From positions 1 to 24,397 of the forward strand of contig CASRZP010000007.1 in assembly GCA_949440065.1 (NCBI GenBank): a stretch of DNA of 24,397 nt, given 5' to 3'. Origin of the DNA: an uncultured Bacilli bacterium (lineage in GTDB: Bacteria > Bacillota_I > Bacilli_A > RF39 > UBA660). Below are positions 22,408 through 24,397 of this stretch, in pieces; position 1 is the stretch's first letter, and each line of letters begins with the position of its first letter. Under the pieces are notes generated by a model, which was given only the letters and a program-made list of their open reading frames with translations, did no database searches and was not told the DNA's origin. The position numbers and the translations under genes were made by a program.

Positions 22408-23346
22408 ATGAAGAATGTACTTTACTATTTTTATCAACTAACTATCAAAGAAATTCATCGTCATCAGGATAATTATTGGTTTGAAATTAACGGCTTTCAA
22501 TATTTTTTTATGCCATTAATTATTTCCTATGAAGAGATAAATGCTGTTTACTCCTTATTGATGGATAACCAAAATTTTTCTTCATTTCACGTGATTATTC
22601 TAAACAAAATGAATCAAATAGTAACATCTTTTGAACAAAAAAATTATGTTTTATTAAGATTGTCTTTGCCGTTAAATCAGTTAACATATGTACCAAGTAT
22701 TTTTGACTTGTCGCTAAATCAATATGTTCAAATGGATAAAAAATATTATTCTATTACACGGGATTATTGGATAAATCTATGGGAAAAGAAAATTGATTAT
22801 TTTGAAAGTGAGATCGCACAGGTAGATTATAAATTTCCCCTTCTTTTAGAAAGTTCTGCATATTACATTGGGCTAGGGGAAAATGCAATCAGCTATTTAA
22901 ATCATGTCATTATAGTTGCAAAAAAGGATAATCGAGACTATCATGTTATTGCTCATCGTAATTGTCGTTCCTTTTCATCTATGTTAGAGTATCAAAATCC
23001 AATGAATATTGTATTAGACCATTATACACGTGATATTGCTGATTATTTGAAGTATGCATTTTGGAGTGATATGTATCGTATGGATGAAATAAAAGAGTTT
23101 ATAAGTCAACTTAATTTGTCAGATTATGGTGCAGGATTATTTGTAAGTAGATTGTTATTTCCGTCGGCGTATTTTGATTTATGTTTTGATATATTAAATA
23201 ATAGACAGCAAGAGGAAAGGGTATCTTCATTTGTAAGTAGGGCAGGTGAATTTGAATTATTTTTTAAGGAAATTTTTGATATTTTAAAGAAAAAGAATAA
23301 GTTAGAAGAAATTGAATGGATAACAAAGTCACCAATGAATAGGTAA
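22408..23346 (+). CDS. YutH-like spore coat protein (kinase-fold, CotS-related)
   Basis: A 312-residue soluble protein that appears to belong to the YutH/CotS group, spore-coat proteins with an aminoglycoside-phosphotransferase-like fold. Matching stretches are: LWEKKIDYFESEIA (about 124-137), YYIGLGENAISYLNH (152-166), LDHYTRDIADYLKYAFW (208-224) and VSRLLFPSAYFDLCFDIL (246-263). The catalytic HxDxxxxN of active kinases is not visible, so it may be a pseudokinase. GAGGTG precedes the ATG. It is transcribed alone, downstream of a terminator and a possible sigma-E promoter. The assignment is from memory of the family pattern and should be checked by profile search. Confidence 0.6.
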   Translation: MKNVLYYFYQLTIKEIHRHQDNYWFEINGFQYFFMPLIISYEEINAVYSLLMDNQNFSSFHVIILNKMNQIVTSFEQKNYVLLRLSLPLNQLTYVPSIFDLSLNQYVQMDKKYYSITRDYWINLWEKKIDYFESEIAQVDYKFPLLLESSAYYIGLGENAISYLNHVIIVAKKDNRDYHVIAHRNCRSFSSMLEYQNPMNIVLDHYTRDIADYLKYAFWSDMYRMDEIKEFISQLNLSDYGAGLFVSRLLFPSAYFDLCFDILNNRQQEERVSSFVSRAGEFELFFKEIFDILKKKNKLEEIEWITKSPMNR

Positions 23347-23415
23347 TAAACTACTGAATTTTAATTTTGTAAAAAATATAAAAAAGTTTAAAATTTATTT
23401 TTGCAGATGTTTTAG

Positions 23416-23454
23416 AAGGGAAAAAAGAATTTTTATATAGTATTTTTTCCTTTT
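23416..23454 (+). terminator. Possible weak terminator after the yutH-like gene
   Basis: AAGGGAAAAAA (23416-23426) and TTTTTTCCTT (23443-23452) can pair with one bulged G around a 16-base AT loop, followed by TT. In such AT-rich sequence this is only suggestive. Otherwise the 203 bases between the two genes hold only the promoter of the next gene. Confidence 0.3.
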
Positions 23455-23492
23455 GATAGTATTTTCTCGTTAGAAAAGGGTAAAATGTGTGT

Positions 23493-23521
23493 TTGCATCA
23501 AGTTTTAAGATATGCTATAGT
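23493..23521 (+). promoter_or_regulatory. Promoter of the MvaI/BcnI-like gene
   Basis: TTGCAT (23493-23498), 17-base spacer, TATAGT (23516-23521) preceded by TGC (extended -10). About 28 bases before the ATG, with GGGGG as ribosome site. Confidence 0.7.
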
Positions 23522-23549
23522 GTTAAAAACGCAACGGGGGTAGATAGTT

Positions 23550-24269
23550 ATGGAAGATAGTATAGCATTGTTAAAAAAAGAGTTTAAAAGGATTTCAGAA
23601 AAAGGATGGATAAAAAGTTTTTATGCTGGACCAGGTGGAGGGGGACTTACATTTGAAAAATTATTAGGAAAACCTATAGATCAGTTGGATTTACCTGATT
23701 ATTATGGTATAGAGATAAAAACACATTATTATCGTGGGAAATATCCAATCACTTTGTTTCACGCATCTCCTGATGGACCAGAGCCTAGAGAAATCTTTCG
23801 TTTGACGAAGAAGTATGGGTATCCAAATTGTAATGTATTATCTGGAAGTTTGACAACATTAGAACGAAGGTTTATTGGCAGACTTTATCAGTATCAGTTA
23901 GAGGTAGATTGTGTGAGAAAACGTATATATCTTTGCGTGTATAAAAAGGGTGTTTTAATTGAAAAGAGGTCTCATTGGTCGTTTGAATGGCTAAAGAGCA
24001 GATTGTATCGAAAATTAAAGTATTTGGCGTTTGTTGAGTTAGATTACCGTAAAGTGAACGGGGAAGATTATTATAAGTATAACAGCATCAAATTTTATGA
24101 ATTGAAGAGCTTTGATGAATTTTTACTCTTGATAAAAAATGGTGATATAGAAATTAAACTTAATGTTGATACATTTCGTTCTGGAAAACGCCTTGGTCAG
24201 CTGCATGATCACGGTTCACAATTTTCTTTAGCTAGTCAAAACCTTCCAAAATTATTTAGAGAAATATAA
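23550..24269 (+). CDS. MvaI/BcnI-family restriction-endonuclease-like protein
   Basis: A 239-residue protein resembling the MvaI/BcnI endonucleases, which are related in fold to the MutH mismatch-repair nickase. The opening GPGGGGLTFEKLLG (27-40) is the family's G-x-T-x-E-x-LLG segment. DYYGIEIKT (50-58) supplies a complete PD-(D/E)xK active site (D50, E55, K57). A C-terminal LHDHGSQFSL (218-227) also matches the family's conserved histidine region. There is no methyltransferase, specificity subunit or transposase next to it within the window, and base composition is like its neighbours. GGGGG precedes the ATG by about ten bases. It could be a restriction enzyme or a housekeeping nickase. Confidence 0.75.
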   Translation: MEDSIALLKKEFKRISEKGWIKSFYAGPGGGGLTFEKLLGKPIDQLDLPDYYGIEIKTHYYRGKYPITLFHASPDGPEPREIFRLTKKYGYPNCNVLSGSLTTLERRFIGRLYQYQLEVDCVRKRIYLCVYKKGVLIEKRSHWSFEWLKSRLYRKLKYLAFVELDYRKVNGEDYYKYNSIKFYELKSFDEFLLLIKNGDIEIKLNVDTFRSGKRLGQLHDHGSQFSLASQNLPKLFREI

Positions 24270-24308
24270 TTTAATTTTGTACAGGTTTTGATATGTGAGT
24301 AGCAAAAT

Positions 24309-24340
24309 AAAAATGAGATGTTTTAAAACTCTCATTTTTT
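24309..24340. terminator. Terminator after the MvaI/BcnI-like gene
   Basis: ATGAGA (24313-24318) pairs with TCTCAT (24330-24335), with an inner self-complementary GTTTTAAAAC, flanked by an A-run and a T-run, so it can work on both strands. Confidence 0.85.
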
Positions 24341-24352
24341 GTATAATAATAT

Positions 24353-24378
24353 AAAAAAAATTAGTAAATTTATACTAA
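24353..24378 (-). terminator. Possible minus-strand terminator at the window's right edge
   Basis: On the minus strand TTAGTA (24378-24373), six-base loop, TACTAA (24366-24361), followed by a run of eight T (24360-24353). The stem is only A/T-rich pairs, so it is weak, but orientation suggests a convergent gene beyond the window. Confidence 0.4.
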
Positions 24379-24397
24379 CTATATTGCAAAAATAAAT

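Noticed and set aside
23550..24269. A complete restriction-modification or defence island
   Set aside because: No methyltransferase, helicase or other defence gene is visible beside the nuclease in this window.

Overview
This is an AT-rich window (by eye about 30% G+C) from a low-GC, spore-forming Gram-positive bacterium, best fitting an uncultured or gut member of the Bacilli or a related Firmicutes class. The evidence is Bacillus-like gene order (ireB-ruvX-DUF1292-mltG-trmR-trhP1-trhP2), sporulation genes (sigG, ymxH/ylmC type, yunB, a yutH-like gene), strong AGGAGG-type ribosome binding sites, and TGA used as a stop codon, which rules out the Mycoplasma code. I see no insertion sequence, prophage, CRISPR array or riboswitch. 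The content is almost entirely chromosomal housekeeping plus sporulation.

Layout. 1-234: a leftward tRNA-Cys/tRNA-Gly operon with its own promoter and terminator. 291-3105: a leftward cluster (GNAT-like protein, ComEB-type deaminase, O6-methylguanine-DNA methyltransferase, then an RlmI-type 23S rRNA methyltransferase with its own promoter). 3191-4091: sepF plus a short coiled-coil protein resembling only the C-terminal half of DivIVA. 4147-6223: rubrerythrin, lspA and an RluD-type pseudouridine synthase. 6212-6670: leftward TspO-family protein. 6774-7969: GluP-like rhomboid protease. 7986-10741: ireB, ruvX, a DUF1292 gene, mltG and trmR. 10808-14088: trhP1, trhP2 and a dGTPase-type HD hydrolase. 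14089-16090: greA and tig, each with promoter and terminator. 16101-17916: leftward sigG-ymxH-yunB sporulation operon behind a candidate forespore promoter. 18054-20070: membrane-anchored DUF4015 glycoside-hydrolase-like protein and yutD. 20074-22311: a second DUF1292 gene and a 606-residue protein I do not recognise. 22365-23346: yutH-like spore coat gene with a sigma-E-like promoter. 23493-24340: a lone MvaI/BcnI-type nuclease.

How they work together. TrhP1, TrhP2 and TrmR form the known pathway making 5-methoxyuridine at tRNA wobble U34. SepF and the DivIVA-like protein point to cell division and polarity. IreB, MltG and the rhomboid protein concern the envelope. SigG, YunB, YmxH and YutH-like belong to spore formation.

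Most relevant for novelty: the unrecognised 606-residue protein co-transcribed with a DUF1292 paralogue; the DivIVA-like protein lacking its membrane-binding N-terminus; the solitary MvaI/BcnI-type nuclease in a housekeeping setting; and the near-universal extended -10 (TGn) element in the promoters I could find. All assignments come from reading motifs, not from database searches.
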